32,123 nucleotides of DNA. Source: an uncultured Lachnospiraceae bacterium (GTDB taxonomy: Bacteria > Bacillota > Clostridia > Lachnospirales > Lachnospiraceae). The stretch is taken from positions 1 through 32,123 of the forward strand of contig CANPTH010000050.1 of assembly GCA_947576945.1 (NCBI GenBank). Reading direction: 5' to 3'. The notes beneath the pieces were generated by a model that saw nothing but the letters and a program-made list of their open reading frames with translations, was not told the DNA's origin and did not search any database. Made by a program: the position numbers and the translations under genes. Shown here one piece after another: positions 23,604 to 31,228 of the stretch; positions within the stretch are counted from its first letter, which is position 1, and each line of letters starts with the position of its first letter.

Positions 23604-24609
23604 CGATCTCGTCACCTCCACCCCTGGAGATAACAATTTCTGCGGAATCCTCCAGCTTTCTGATAACATTTACAATCTTCTGCTGTGCTTCCTCTACATC
23701 CTTCATACGTACAGGACCCATGAATTCCATATCTTCTTTGATCATAGCCGCCAGACGTTTGGAAAGGTTATTAAATATCGCATTCTGCACTTCTTCATTG
23801 GATCCTTTCAGGGCGGTTGCCAGATCACCGTTATCCACATCACGCAGCACACGCTGAATTGCCCGGTCGTCCAAAAGCAGGATGTCTTCGAACACAAACA
23901 TCTTCTTTCTGATCTCGTCCGCAAGTTCCGGCTCTTCGATCTCCAGAGTTTCCATAATATGTTTCTCTGTACCACGATCCACTGTATTCAAAATCTCTAC
24001 GACAGCATCCACACCGCCGATGATCGTGTAATCCTGGTTGACCAGGGAAGACAATTTGGACTCCAGCACTTTCTCCACTTCTTTGATCACCTCCGGACTC
24101 GTTCTGTCCATAATAGCAATACGCTTAGCTACATCTGCCTGTCTGTCAGGTGGGAGCGCAGAAAGAATCAGCGCCGACTGTGCTGCCGACAAATAAGATA
24201 AGATCAATGCGATGGTCTGCGGGTGCTCATCCTGAATAAAGTTAAGCAGCTGCGAAGCATCTGTCTTCCGTATAAACTCGAACGGTTTCACCTGTAAAGA
24301 AGCCGTCAGCTTACCGATCACATCCATAGCCCTGTCAGCGCCAAAGGATTTCTCCAGAACCTCCTTGGCATAATTGATACCGCCTTCCGCGATATACTGC
24401 TGTGCCAGACATACCTGATAGAACTCTGAGATCACGCCATCCTTTACCTTTGGTGTGATATTTCTGGTATTCGCAATCTCCAGTGTTAATTCTTCTATTT
24501 CATCTTCTTTCAAGTGCTTAAAAACATTGGCGGATCTCTCCGGCCCTAATGCGATCAATAAAATAGCTGCCTTTTGAAGTCCGCTGATATTTTCAGTCTC
24601 CTTAGCCAT
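23596..24609 (-). CDS. fliG: Flagellar motor switch protein FliG
   Basis: 337-residue switch protein. The N-terminal FliF-binding domain (1-110), middle domain with the EHPQT motif (128-132) that contacts FliM, and C-terminal torque domain with charged helix residues (RAIQRVLRDVDNGDLATAL) are all present. Length is typical. It follows fliF after a short gap of five bases, the standard order. It transmits stator torque to the MS ring. The reading frame ends RGGGDEIVV, overlapping the start of fliH. Confidence 0.98.
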   Translation of the reverse strand: MAKETENISGLQKAAILLIALGPERSANVFKHLKEDEIEELTLEIANTRNITPKVKDGVISEFYQVCLAQQYIAEGGINYAKEVLEKSFGADRAMDVIGKLTASLQVKPFEFIRKTDASQLLNFIQDEHPQTIALILSYLSAAQSALILSALPPDRQADVAKRIAIMDRTSPEVIKEVEKVLESKLSSLVNQDYTIIGGVDAVVEILNTVDRGTEKHIMETLEIEEPELADEIRKKMFVFEDILLLDDRAIQRVLRDVDNGDLATALKGSNEEVQNAIFNNLSKRLAAMIKEDMEFMGPVRMKDVEEAQQKIVNVIRKLEDSAEIVISRGGGDEIVV

Positions 24610-24614
24610 TTATC

Positions 24615-26231
24615 CTACCCCCAGTCCTCATTCAACCAGTTGCGCAGCAGGTTCGCTGCCGCCTCCGGATTCTCGTCTACAAATTTATTGATCAGCTTTC
24701 TCTCCTCGGATTCGCTCTCTACAGTAATATCCTCCAACTGCATATCAGGAGTGGACTGCAGCAATGTCTCTACAGAAATTTCTTCCTCTTCCTCCGCATG
24801 TTTCTCGCCGCGCATGCTCCTCAATACAACAAATGCAAGCAGCGCCAGAATGACGATAATCAACACGATCTGTATAATATCTGTTACAGTAATAGCAGGT
24901 CCTTCCGCATCAAAGAAAACATTCTCACTGTAAGCCACAAGCGAAATACTTTCCGCTGAAATACCGGTGGCATTAGCCACTGCTCCCACAAGGTCTTCCT
25001 CTACCTCCAGCCTTGTTCTTCCTGCGTTGGCCAGCTTATATTCTTCCCAGGATACCCCTTCCAGGTCTCCGCGTGTCTTGGCATCTTCCTCCCGAATGAT
25101 ATTATATTGAATCATAGAGGCCATCAGAGACGATCTGCTATAATCGATGCCTCCGGCCGGTGTAGTTCTCTCGGTAATCTCTTCGTCAGGAAGATACTTT
25201 CTGGATTCTTCAGACTGCGAGGAATTCCCGCCGCCATTATCGGGCAGCACATAGGTACTGTCATCGTCACTGTCATTGGAATCCGTCCCCGGAATCCCCG
25301 CCACAGTACTCTCGTTCTCCGAACTGAAGATAGTTTCCTCCGCTTTCATACCCTCTGTCCGTCCATCCGGTGCACTGTACTTGTGGGATGTTGACTTTGT
25401 CGTCGAGAAATCCAGCGCCAGATTGGTGGCCACCTCCACATTGTCAAACTGCTTCGTTCCCAGAAGAACCTTGCGCACCTCACCGATGACCAGCTTCTCC
25501 GCCTCCGCCTTCACGGAAAGCTGCGCGTTGGCCGCTCCCGTTACGCTATAATCATCCTCCGCCGTAAAGAGCGTGTTGCCTTCTATATCCTGAATCACAA
25601 TATGATCCGTCGATTCATTGCCGATTGCCGTCGCAATGGCACGAGCCAGCCCGGCCGCGCTTTCCATGCTGAACTCATCCTTAAGTTCCAGCAGTACCCA
25701 CGCATAAGACTCTTCGTCTGAAGCCAGCAGTGTTCCGTCATTTTCCGGAATTGATAATTTGACTCTCGCAGTCTTGATCGCCGAAAATCTCTCCAGCATA
25801 TCGTTTGCCAGATATTTCTCCAGATAAACCACATTCCGCTTCTGCTTATCAGACTCCGTTGTGGAAAAACTGCCTTCTGTCACCTGGTCAATACCATAGT
25901 CAGCCGACCGGATATTGTTGGAGGCCAGAAGCATCCGCGCATCAGATTGCTGGTCACGCAGAATCCTGAAAGTCAACGCATCATCCGAGACCGTATACTT
26001 CAGTCCTTCTCCATCCAGAAGTTCCTTCACTTCAGCCGCCTCAGCCGCCGTCTCACATTCTCTCAACAACACATACTGAGGTTTAGTCAGCGTCGTCACT
26101 ACCGCCACGATCGCCACGATGACCACTGCCATGCCGCATATTAATAACGTCTTCTGCTTTGTAGTAAAACGATTCCACCACGCTAATATTTGATTGCCTA
26201 ATTCTCTTAATCTGACTAATAACTTATCCAC
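24615..26231 (-). CDS. fliF: Flagellar MS-ring protein FliF
   Basis: 538-residue membrane protein with transmembrane segments at about 26-48 and 449-472 and a large extracytoplasmic region between, containing the YscJ-like ring-building motifs (KTARVKLSIPE, NLALDFSTTKS). The cytoplasmic C-terminus ends with the FliG-binding helix NPEAAANLLRNWLNED. The start is GTG at 26231, with AAGGAGA nine bases upstream. FliF is the first basal-body ring and the platform for FliG and the export gate. fliE precedes and fliG follows. Confidence 0.97.
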   Translation of the reverse strand: MDKLLVRLRELGNQILAWWNRFTTKQKTLLICGMAVVIVAIVAVVTTLTKPQYVLLRECETAAEAAEVKELLDGEGLKYTVSDDALTFRILRDQQSDARMLLASNNIRSADYGIDQVTEGSFSTTESDKQKRNVVYLEKYLANDMLERFSAIKTARVKLSIPENDGTLLASDEESYAWVLLELKDEFSMESAAGLARAIATAIGNESTDHIVIQDIEGNTLFTAEDDYSVTGAANAQLSVKAEAEKLVIGEVRKVLLGTKQFDNVEVATNLALDFSTTKSTSHKYSAPDGRTEGMKAEETIFSSENESTVAGIPGTDSNDSDDDSTYVLPDNGGGNSSQSEESRKYLPDEEITERTTPAGGIDYSRSSLMASMIQYNIIREEDAKTRGDLEGVSWEEYKLANAGRTRLEVEEDLVGAVANATGISAESISLVAYSENVFFDAEGPAITVTDIIQIVLIIVILALLAFVVLRSMRGEKHAEEEEEISVETLLQSTPDMQLEDITVESESEERKLINKFVDENPEAAANLLRNWLNEDWG

Positions 26232-26275
26232 AGCAATTTATCTCCTTCAGCCTTCCCCTTATTCTCATCAAAATG

Positions 26276-26602
26276 TTAGATCTGCATCTGAAGAAGTTCC
26301 CTGTAAGCATCTAAAACCTTATCTCTGATTGCAACCGTATACTGTAATGCAGTAGACGCTTTCTGCAACGCAATACTGAGGTCATGCGCATTCTCAGTCT
26401 CCCCAAGCATCCACTTAACCTCTTCATTCTCCGCATCCGACAGATAATCATTCGTCGTATTCAAATTATCAATCGCTGTATGTAATAAACTCTCAAAGCC
26501 TGTTTCCTTATATGTGTCCGGTTTGCTGGTAACTGCGTTCCTGGCAGCCTCCCTGATCGCCTCCGAGGACACGTTGCGAAGCGCTGTAATATCTATAGCC
26601 AT
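26276..26602 (-). CDS. fliE: Flagellar rod/hook-basal body adapter protein FliE
   Basis: 108-residue protein with the FliE C-terminal pattern LSIALQKASTALQYTVAIRDKVLDAYRELLQMQI. FliE joins the MS ring to the rod and is an early export substrate. It contains the NDYLSDAENEEVKWMLGE segment before the helical tail. GGAGG precedes the ATG at the right distance. It lies between flgC and fliF in the standard flgBC-fliEFG order. Confidence 0.96.
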   Translation of the reverse strand: MAIDITALRNVSSEAIREAARNAVTSKPDTYKETGFESLLHTAIDNLNTTNDYLSDAENEEVKWMLGETENAHDLSIALQKASTALQYTVAIRDKVLDAYRELLQMQI

Positions 26603-26641
26603 CTCTATTCCTCCAAATTAAAAGGGTCTCTGTGATCTATC

Positions 26642-27091
26642 TTACTGATTATTCAGCAGGTTCAGTCCTGTAGTCGCGATGCTCTTGCTGGCATTAAACG
26701 CCGTGGCATTGGCCTGATAAGCCCGGCTGGCATCAATCAGATTTGTCATCTCTGTAATCGTACTGACATTCGGATACATCACATAACCGTTCTCATCCGC
26801 ATCCGGATGGGACGGATCATATACCATATTCCCTTCTGTCCATCTGTCCTCATAAACTCCCGTAACCTTAACGCCGGTACCATCATAACGTCCTCTCGCC
26901 TTATTCAACACCTGATGAAAAGGCGCCTGAGAATTCTTCTCCTCAAACACTACTACCTTTCTGCGGTAAGGCGTACCATCCTCCGTGCGGGTCGTATTTG
27001 CATTGGCTACATTCTGCGAAATAATATCCATACGATACCGCTCCGCTGTCATGCCTGTTGCATTAATATCAAAAGCTGTAAACATTCCCAT
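26642..27091 (-). CDS. flgC: Flagellar proximal rod protein FlgC
   Basis: 149-residue rod protein. It starts MGMFTAFDINATGMTAERYRMDIISQNVANANTT, the axial N-terminal motif, and ends with the YPNVSTITEMTNLIDASRAYQANATAFNASK coil typical of FlgC. The ATG at 27091 has AAGGAG seven bases upstream; the ATG two codons later is the other possible start. The open frame continues ten residues further upstream without family support. It follows flgB and precedes fliE, as in Bacillus. Confidence 0.95.
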   Translation of the reverse strand: MGMFTAFDINATGMTAERYRMDIISQNVANANTTRTEDGTPYRRKVVVFEEKNSQAPFHQVLNKARGRYDGTGVKVTGVYEDRWTEGNMVYDPSHPDADENGYVMYPNVSTITEMTNLIDASRAYQANATAFNASKSIATTGLNLLNNQ

Positions 27092-27153
27092 AGTCGTTCT
27101 CCTTATCCCCTTTATACACAAAGCTGATTAGTACTGTTCATGCAGCACAGCCA

Positions 27154-27558
27154 TCATTTCATAACCATCTGCAAATTTTTGAATTCCTGCCTGATCGATG
27201 CTGTCAGGCCCTGATATACCAGCTGATTCTTGGCCAGATACACTGCCTCCGTATCCGGATCCACATTATTACCGTCTACACGATAGGAATATCCTGAATA
27301 GTCACTGTACGTAACAGGCTTTAACCGGCTAAGATGCCGGTTCAATCCACTCATCTTGGCATCCATCGAAGTGTATCTGGACTGTCCAAGCGCCTTCGCA
27401 AGCTGTGTTTCAAAGTTGACATCGCTTCTCTTGAATCCCGGTGTGTCGGCATTAGAGATATTGTTGGAAATAACGTCATTGCGCAGCCACGATGCATCCG
27501 CCGCTCTGTCCAGTACATTAATATAATCAAATGCATTGGTATTTGCTAATGTACTCAT
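27154..27558 (-). CDS. flgB: Flagellar proximal rod protein FlgB
   Basis: 134-residue rod protein with the DVISNNISNADTPGFKRSDVNFE motif of axial proteins and a C-terminal coil EAVYLAKNQLVYQGLTASIRQEFKNL. It is the first gene of the fla/che cluster, 22 bases after an AGGAGG site overlapping a tiny out-of-frame ATG-ATT-ATA-TGA; this uORF is probably chance. The promoter upstream is described separately. FlgB and FlgC form the proximal rod on top of FliE. Confidence 0.96.
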   Translation of the reverse strand: MSTLANTNAFDYINVLDRAADASWLRNDVISNNISNADTPGFKRSDVNFETQLAKALGQSRYTSMDAKMSGLNRHLSRLKPVTYSDYSGYSYRVDGNNVDPDTEAVYLAKNQLVYQGLTASIRQEFKNLQMVMK

Positions 27559-27597
27559 ATAATCATGCCCCTCCTATAATAATAGAATCCATAATCC

Positions 27598-27625
27598 ATT
27601 ATAAAGGTATTAAGAAAAAAAACAA
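27598..27625 (-). promoter_or_regulatory. Sigma-A promoter of the fla/che cluster (flgB)
   Basis: Minus-strand -10 TATAAT (27598-27603) is perfect. Upstream, TTGTTT (27620-27625) sits 16 bases away, or CTTGTT 17 bases away. A run of eight T overlaps the -35 and spacer. The start would be near 27591, giving a leader of about 33 bases to flgB. The T-rich upstream sequence may act as an UP element. No good CodY box or sigma-28 match was found in this promoter region. Confidence 0.7.
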
Positions 27626-27690
27626 GGTTTTTCGATTCATTTTTCGCAAATAATTCACAGTAAAATCTGGAAGCAGGGTTTTGCGGCGGA

Positions 27691-27739
27691 AAAGAAAAAA
27701 GGATTCACTCAGCTTATATGCTCAATTGTAAATCCTTTT
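27691..27739 (-). terminator. Rho-independent terminator of codY
   Basis: The minus strand forms a stem AAAAGGATTTAC / GTGAATCCTTTT (27728-27739 with 27697-27708; one G-U pair) with an internal AGC/GCT pair, followed by TTCTTTT. It lies about 40 bases after the codY stop and before the flgB promoter, so it separates the codY transcript from the fla/che cluster. Confidence 0.88.
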
Positions 27740-27779
27740 ACATCGAAAAACTCCCTTATTTGTTTAATTTCCACGGTAC

Positions 27780-28565
27780 TTAAAACCTTCCCTGCTCCTT
27801 GAGCTTCTCCACTTCCTCGAAAACCACATCGTTCAACACCTTAATGTAGGTTCCCTTCATACCGGAAGACCTGGATTCAATTACTCCCGCACTCTCAAAC
27901 TTACGAAGCGCATTAACGATAACGGAACGGGTAATCCCCACCTTATCCGCGATCTTGCTGGCCACAAGAATCCCTTCCATGCCTCCCAGCTCATCAAAAA
28001 TATGTGTGATCGCTTCCATCTCGGAAAAGGACAACGTGCTGATCGCTGATTTCACCACTGCCAGCTTGCGATTCTCTTCCGCATTCTCTTCACTCACTGC
28101 ACGCAGCATCTCCAGCCCGACCACTGTAGTGCCATATTCACACAAAATAATATCATCAATATCATACTGTGCATCGCACTTATAAAGAAATAATGTCCCC
28201 AGCCGTTCCCCCGATATCTCTATCGGTGTGATCACAGCCCTGTACCGCTTCGTATCAATACTCTCAAATCCCAGGGTTTCCAGATTAACATTCTCTTTCG
28301 TGGACAACACCGAAAGCAGCCTCTCGTTCAACATCGGATCAATAAAGCCGCCCACATGGTCTACAATCAGCTCCATAATGGATTCTACCATATCCAGATC
28401 CCCAAGTCCAAGCACTTTCCCTTTCCTGCTTATAACAAGCACATTGGAACCGAGAATGTCTTTCAGCACATCACAGATATCATTGAACACTACTTTGCCC
28501 GAATTATTGTTATGCAGAAGTTTCCCAATCTTCCTTGTCTTATCCAGTAACTGAACACTGCTCAT
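27780..28565 (-). CDS. codY: Global transcriptional regulator CodY
   Basis: 261-residue GAF/winged-helix repressor that senses branched-chain amino acids (and GTP in many species). The GAF domain fills about 1-155; the C-terminal winged helix at 200-235 contains ASKIADKVGITRSVIVNALRKFE and the family motif SRSSGMKGTYIKVLND. CodY in Firmicutes represses many nutrient-stress genes, and in B. subtilis it directly represses fla/che. AAGGAG precedes the ATG. The gene has its own promoter and terminator. Adjacent position to the motility cluster suggests nutrient control of motility, which is inference. Confidence 0.96.
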   Translation of the reverse strand: MSSVQLLDKTRKIGKLLHNNNSGKVVFNDICDVLKDILGSNVLVISRKGKVLGLGDLDMVESIMELIVDHVGGFIDPMLNERLLSVLSTKENVNLETLGFESIDTKRYRAVITPIEISGERLGTLFLYKCDAQYDIDDIILCEYGTTVVGLEMLRAVSEENAEENRKLAVVKSAISTLSFSEMEAITHIFDELGGMEGILVASKIADKVGITRSVIVNALRKFESAGVIESRSSGMKGTYIKVLNDVVFEEVEKLKEQGRF

Positions 28566-28705
28566 AAACCCAACTCCTTATACTCCGCCCCATAAATCAC
28601 GTACATCCCCGGATGGCTGCAGTAAACGAAAAACGCTTCCATCTGCGATAATATCCGAACTGTTACCTAAATGTTGCAAATAGTTACACAATTCTATATA
28701 AAATG

Positions 28706-28734
28706 ATTTTATCACAACATTCGAGTATAATCAA
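28706..28734 (-). promoter_or_regulatory. Sigma-A extended -10 promoter of codY
   Basis: Minus strand: -35 TTGATT (28729-28734), a 17-bp spacer and -10 TAAAAT (28706-28711) preceded by TGA, an extended -10. Transcription would start near 28699, leaving a leader of about 134 bases before codY. Confidence 0.72.
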
Positions 28735-28788
28735 TGGCTATTGGGTATATTTTGTATCTTTTGTCTGCAATATTCATTATAATTGCAG

Positions 28789-28803
28789 AATTTTCTGACA
28801 TTC
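28789..28803. promoter_or_regulatory. Predicted CodY-binding box upstream of codY
   Basis: The 15 bases AATTTTCTGACATTC match 12 of 15 positions of the palindromic CodY consensus AATTTTCWGAAAATT. It lies about 55 bp upstream of the codY -35 and 105 bp downstream of the topA stop. CodY autoregulation is known in some Firmicutes. It is too far upstream for simple promoter occlusion, so any effect may need a second site. Confidence 0.5.
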
Positions 28804-28906
28804 ACAATTTTAAGTTTTCTTGTATCTCTGATTTCGCTTTCTGTATTTTCATGGAACAGACCGGACATACTCACCGTTACATGGAGGCGGATATTCCGTA
28901 ACCTTT

Positions 28907-30982
28907 TCAGGCTTCCTGCTTCTGCGCATCCTTAACAAACCCGCAGTTTTCGTCCGAGCATACCAGCTTGCTCCCTTTCTGCAGCATAACCGAACCGCAC
29001 CGGTCACATTTGTCCGCCACCGGTTTCTGCCATACCATAAAGTCGCACTCGGGATTATCAATACAGCCGTAATATTTCCTGCCCTTCTTCGTCTTCTTCA
29101 ACACAATGTCCTTACCGCATTTCGGACATGCCACACCGATCTTCTCGAAATATGGCTTCGTATTACGGCAGTCCGGAAATCCGGGACATGCAAGAAACCT
29201 GCCGTGAGGACCATACTTAATGACCATCTGTCTGCCGCACTGTTCACAGAATTCATCGGAAAGCTCATCCGCAATCTCTACCTCATCCAATTCCTTCTCC
29301 GCCTTATTCACGGCTTCTTCCAGATCCGGATAAAAATTGGATACTACGGTCTTCCACTTGACGCTTCCCTCTTCCACGCCGTCCAGCAGCGCCTCCATCG
29401 TCGCCGTGAAATTCACATCCACGATGGAAGGAAAGGCCTCCTTCATCATACTGTTCACCACTTCTCCCAGTTCTGTCACATAAAGATTCCTGTTCTCCTT
29501 GACAATATATCTTCTGGCAAGGATCGTAGTAATCGTAGGCGCATAGGTACTGGGACGGCCTATCCCCAGTTCTTCCATGGATCTGACTAAAGACGCCTCC
29601 GTATAGTGCGGCGCCGGCTGTGTAAAGTGCTGCTTCTCCACAAGCTCGTTAAGCGTCAGCTTCGAATCCTGATGAATCCCCCTCATCAGCGTGTTATTTT
29701 CTTCCTTCTCATCTTCCTGTGTATAGACGCACATAAACCCGTCAAACTTCACTTTGGAAGCGGCTACCGTAAATCTATGGCCGGCGGCGTCAATCTTCAC
29801 GGATGTGGTCTCATAGACTGCCGGGGCCATGCGGCTTGCCACAAAACGCTTCCAGATCAACTGATAAAGCCTGAACTGATCTCTGGACAGAGATTCCTTA
29901 ATCTCCAGCGGAATCCGGTCAATCTGCGTAGGCCGAATGGCCTCATGTGCATCCTGGATCTTCCCGCCGCTCTTCTGTTCCTGCTCCGCCCCTGCCGCAT
30001 ACGCCTCTCCGTATCTGTCTGCAATAAATTCACCTGCCGCTTTCGCCGCTTCGTCAGACACTCTTGTAGAATCTGTACGCAGATAGGTAATGATGCCGGC
30101 CGTACCGTTTCCTTTAATATCAATACCCTCATACAGCTGCTGCGCAAGCCGCATCGTCTTCTGCGTGGAAAAATTCAATACCTTACTGGCTTCCTGCTGC
30201 AATGTCGACGTCGTAAAAGGCAGCGGCGCCTTCTTGACCCTCTCGCCATTTTTAACAGATGATATCTGATAGGCCGCCTGGTCCAACTGCCTCTTGATTT
30301 CCTCCAGCTCTTCTCTGGAAGAGATTGTCTTCTTCTCCTCCACCGTCCCATAATATTTCGCAACAACAGGCTTCTTCTCTCCTGCCACCGCAAGAGAAGC
30401 ATCTAACGTCCAGTATTCCTCAGGAATAAAGGCATTGATCTCCTCTTCCCGGTCACAGATAATACGCAGCGCCACAGACTGCACACGCCCGGCGCTCAGC
30501 CCTCTCTTGACCTTCGCCCACAAAACAGGCGATATCTTATAGCCCACCATGCGGTCCAGACACCGCCTCGCCTGTTGGGCATCCACCAGATCCATATCAA
30601 TCTCCCTGGCATTCTTTAAAGATTCCTTGACTGCAGTTTTGGTAATCTCATTAAATGTAATGCGATAAACCTTCTTATTCTCCAACTTCAACGCCGCAAG
30701 CAGGTGCCACGAGATAGCCTCCCCCTCACGGTCAGGGTCCGTTGCCAGATATACTTTCTCAGCCTTCTTCACCTCCTTGCGGAGGTTCGCCAGAATGTCC
30801 CCTTTTCCCCGGATCGTGATATACTTTGGCTCAAAATCATGCTCAACATCAATCCCCAATACACTGCGCGGCAGATCTCTTACATGCCCGTTACTTGCCG
30901 CGACCTCGTAACTCGCCCCCAAAAATTTCTTAATCGTCTTCACCTTCGCCGGTGACTCCACAATTACCAGATACTTTGCCAT
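28907..30982 (-). CDS. topA: DNA topoisomerase I (TopA)
   Basis: 691-residue type IA topoisomerase. The TOPRIM domain at the N-terminus has SPAK (10-13) and TDPDREGE (81-88). The active-site tyrosine Y300 lies in IITYLRTDSTRVS. Three C4 zinc fingers follow at the C-terminus (CEQC, CPKC, CDRC beginnings). It relaxes negative supercoils. Length and layout are normal for Gram-positive TopA. The ATG at 30982 has an AGGGGA site. Downstream of dprA, as in many Firmicutes. It has its own promoter upstream and a leader of about 160 bases. Confidence 0.98.
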   Translation of the reverse strand: MAKYLVIVESPAKVKTIKKFLGASYEVAASNGHVRDLPRSVLGIDVEHDFEPKYITIRGKGDILANLRKEVKKAEKVYLATDPDREGEAISWHLLAALKLENKKVYRITFNEITKTAVKESLKNAREIDMDLVDAQQARRCLDRMVGYKISPVLWAKVKRGLSAGRVQSVALRIICDREEEINAFIPEEYWTLDASLAVAGEKKPVVAKYYGTVEEKKTISSREELEEIKRQLDQAAYQISSVKNGERVKKAPLPFTTSTLQQEASKVLNFSTQKTMRLAQQLYEGIDIKGNGTAGIITYLRTDSTRVSDEAAKAAGEFIADRYGEAYAAGAEQEQKSGGKIQDAHEAIRPTQIDRIPLEIKESLSRDQFRLYQLIWKRFVASRMAPAVYETTSVKIDAAGHRFTVAASKVKFDGFMCVYTQEDEKEENNTLMRGIHQDSKLTLNELVEKQHFTQPAPHYTEASLVRSMEELGIGRPSTYAPTITTILARRYIVKENRNLYVTELGEVVNSMMKEAFPSIVDVNFTATMEALLDGVEEGSVKWKTVVSNFYPDLEEAVNKAEKELDEVEIADELSDEFCEQCGRQMVIKYGPHGRFLACPGFPDCRNTKPYFEKIGVACPKCGKDIVLKKTKKGRKYYGCIDNPECDFMVWQKPVADKCDRCGSVMLQKGSKLVCSDENCGFVKDAQKQEA

Positions 30983-31228
30983 AGAATATTCCCCTGTCTC
31001 TTCCTTAATTAATAATCATACTGAAAGCAGAACAGTTCCGCTGCTGCCATATTCTGATATGGTCACCACGGTATGCATGCAGCCCGTCTCAGGCTTCCGC
31101 CTTTTCTGCTATAGTATGCTATTCCTTAAATCAGACTCGTCAACGTGAATCACTATACACTATATTTTTTACGCTGACAAGAGGAAAAAAATTAAAAAAA
31201 TTTAAAATTTGCATTGCCAGTTTATTCC
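30983..31228. other. 246-bp intergenic region between dprA and topA
   Basis: Contains the topA promoter (31152-31180) and a leader of about 160 bases that can form several small stems on the transcript: AGGC-GGAA-GCCT (31091-31102, with a GNRA-type loop) and CCATAT-4 nt-ATATGG (31047-31062). The right part (about 31185-31210) is a run of A/T only. I see no gene or known riboswitch in it. Confidence 0.6.
31152..31180 (-). promoter_or_regulatory. Sigma-A promoter of topA with upstream A/T tract
   Basis: Minus strand: -35 TTGTCA (31175-31180), 17-bp spacer, -10 TATAGT (31152-31157). The bases upstream of the -35 (about 31185-31210) are only A and T, like an UP element. Transcription start near 31145. 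Confidence 0.72.

Larger units (their letters stand above)
28566..28906. other. 341-bp intergenic region between topA and codY
   Basis: A/T-rich and non-coding. It holds the codY promoter (28706-28734), a strong CodY-box match (28789-28803), and about 130 bases of codY leader. A second TATAAT-like stretch occurs near 28777-28782 on the minus strand but without a -35 at the right distance. No clear terminator for topA is visible; a weak GTTAC/GTAAC stem near 28870-28900 lacks a U-run. Confidence 0.7.

Noticed and set aside
27559..27570. Three-codon upstream frame (ATG ATT ATA TGA) before flgB
   Set aside because: Very short and close to the AGGAGG; most likely chance, with the real ATG at 27558 supported by the FlgB family.
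27639..27653. Possible CodY box upstream of the flgB promoter
   Set aside because: Only 9 of 15 bases match the consensus, which is common by chance in A/T-rich DNA.
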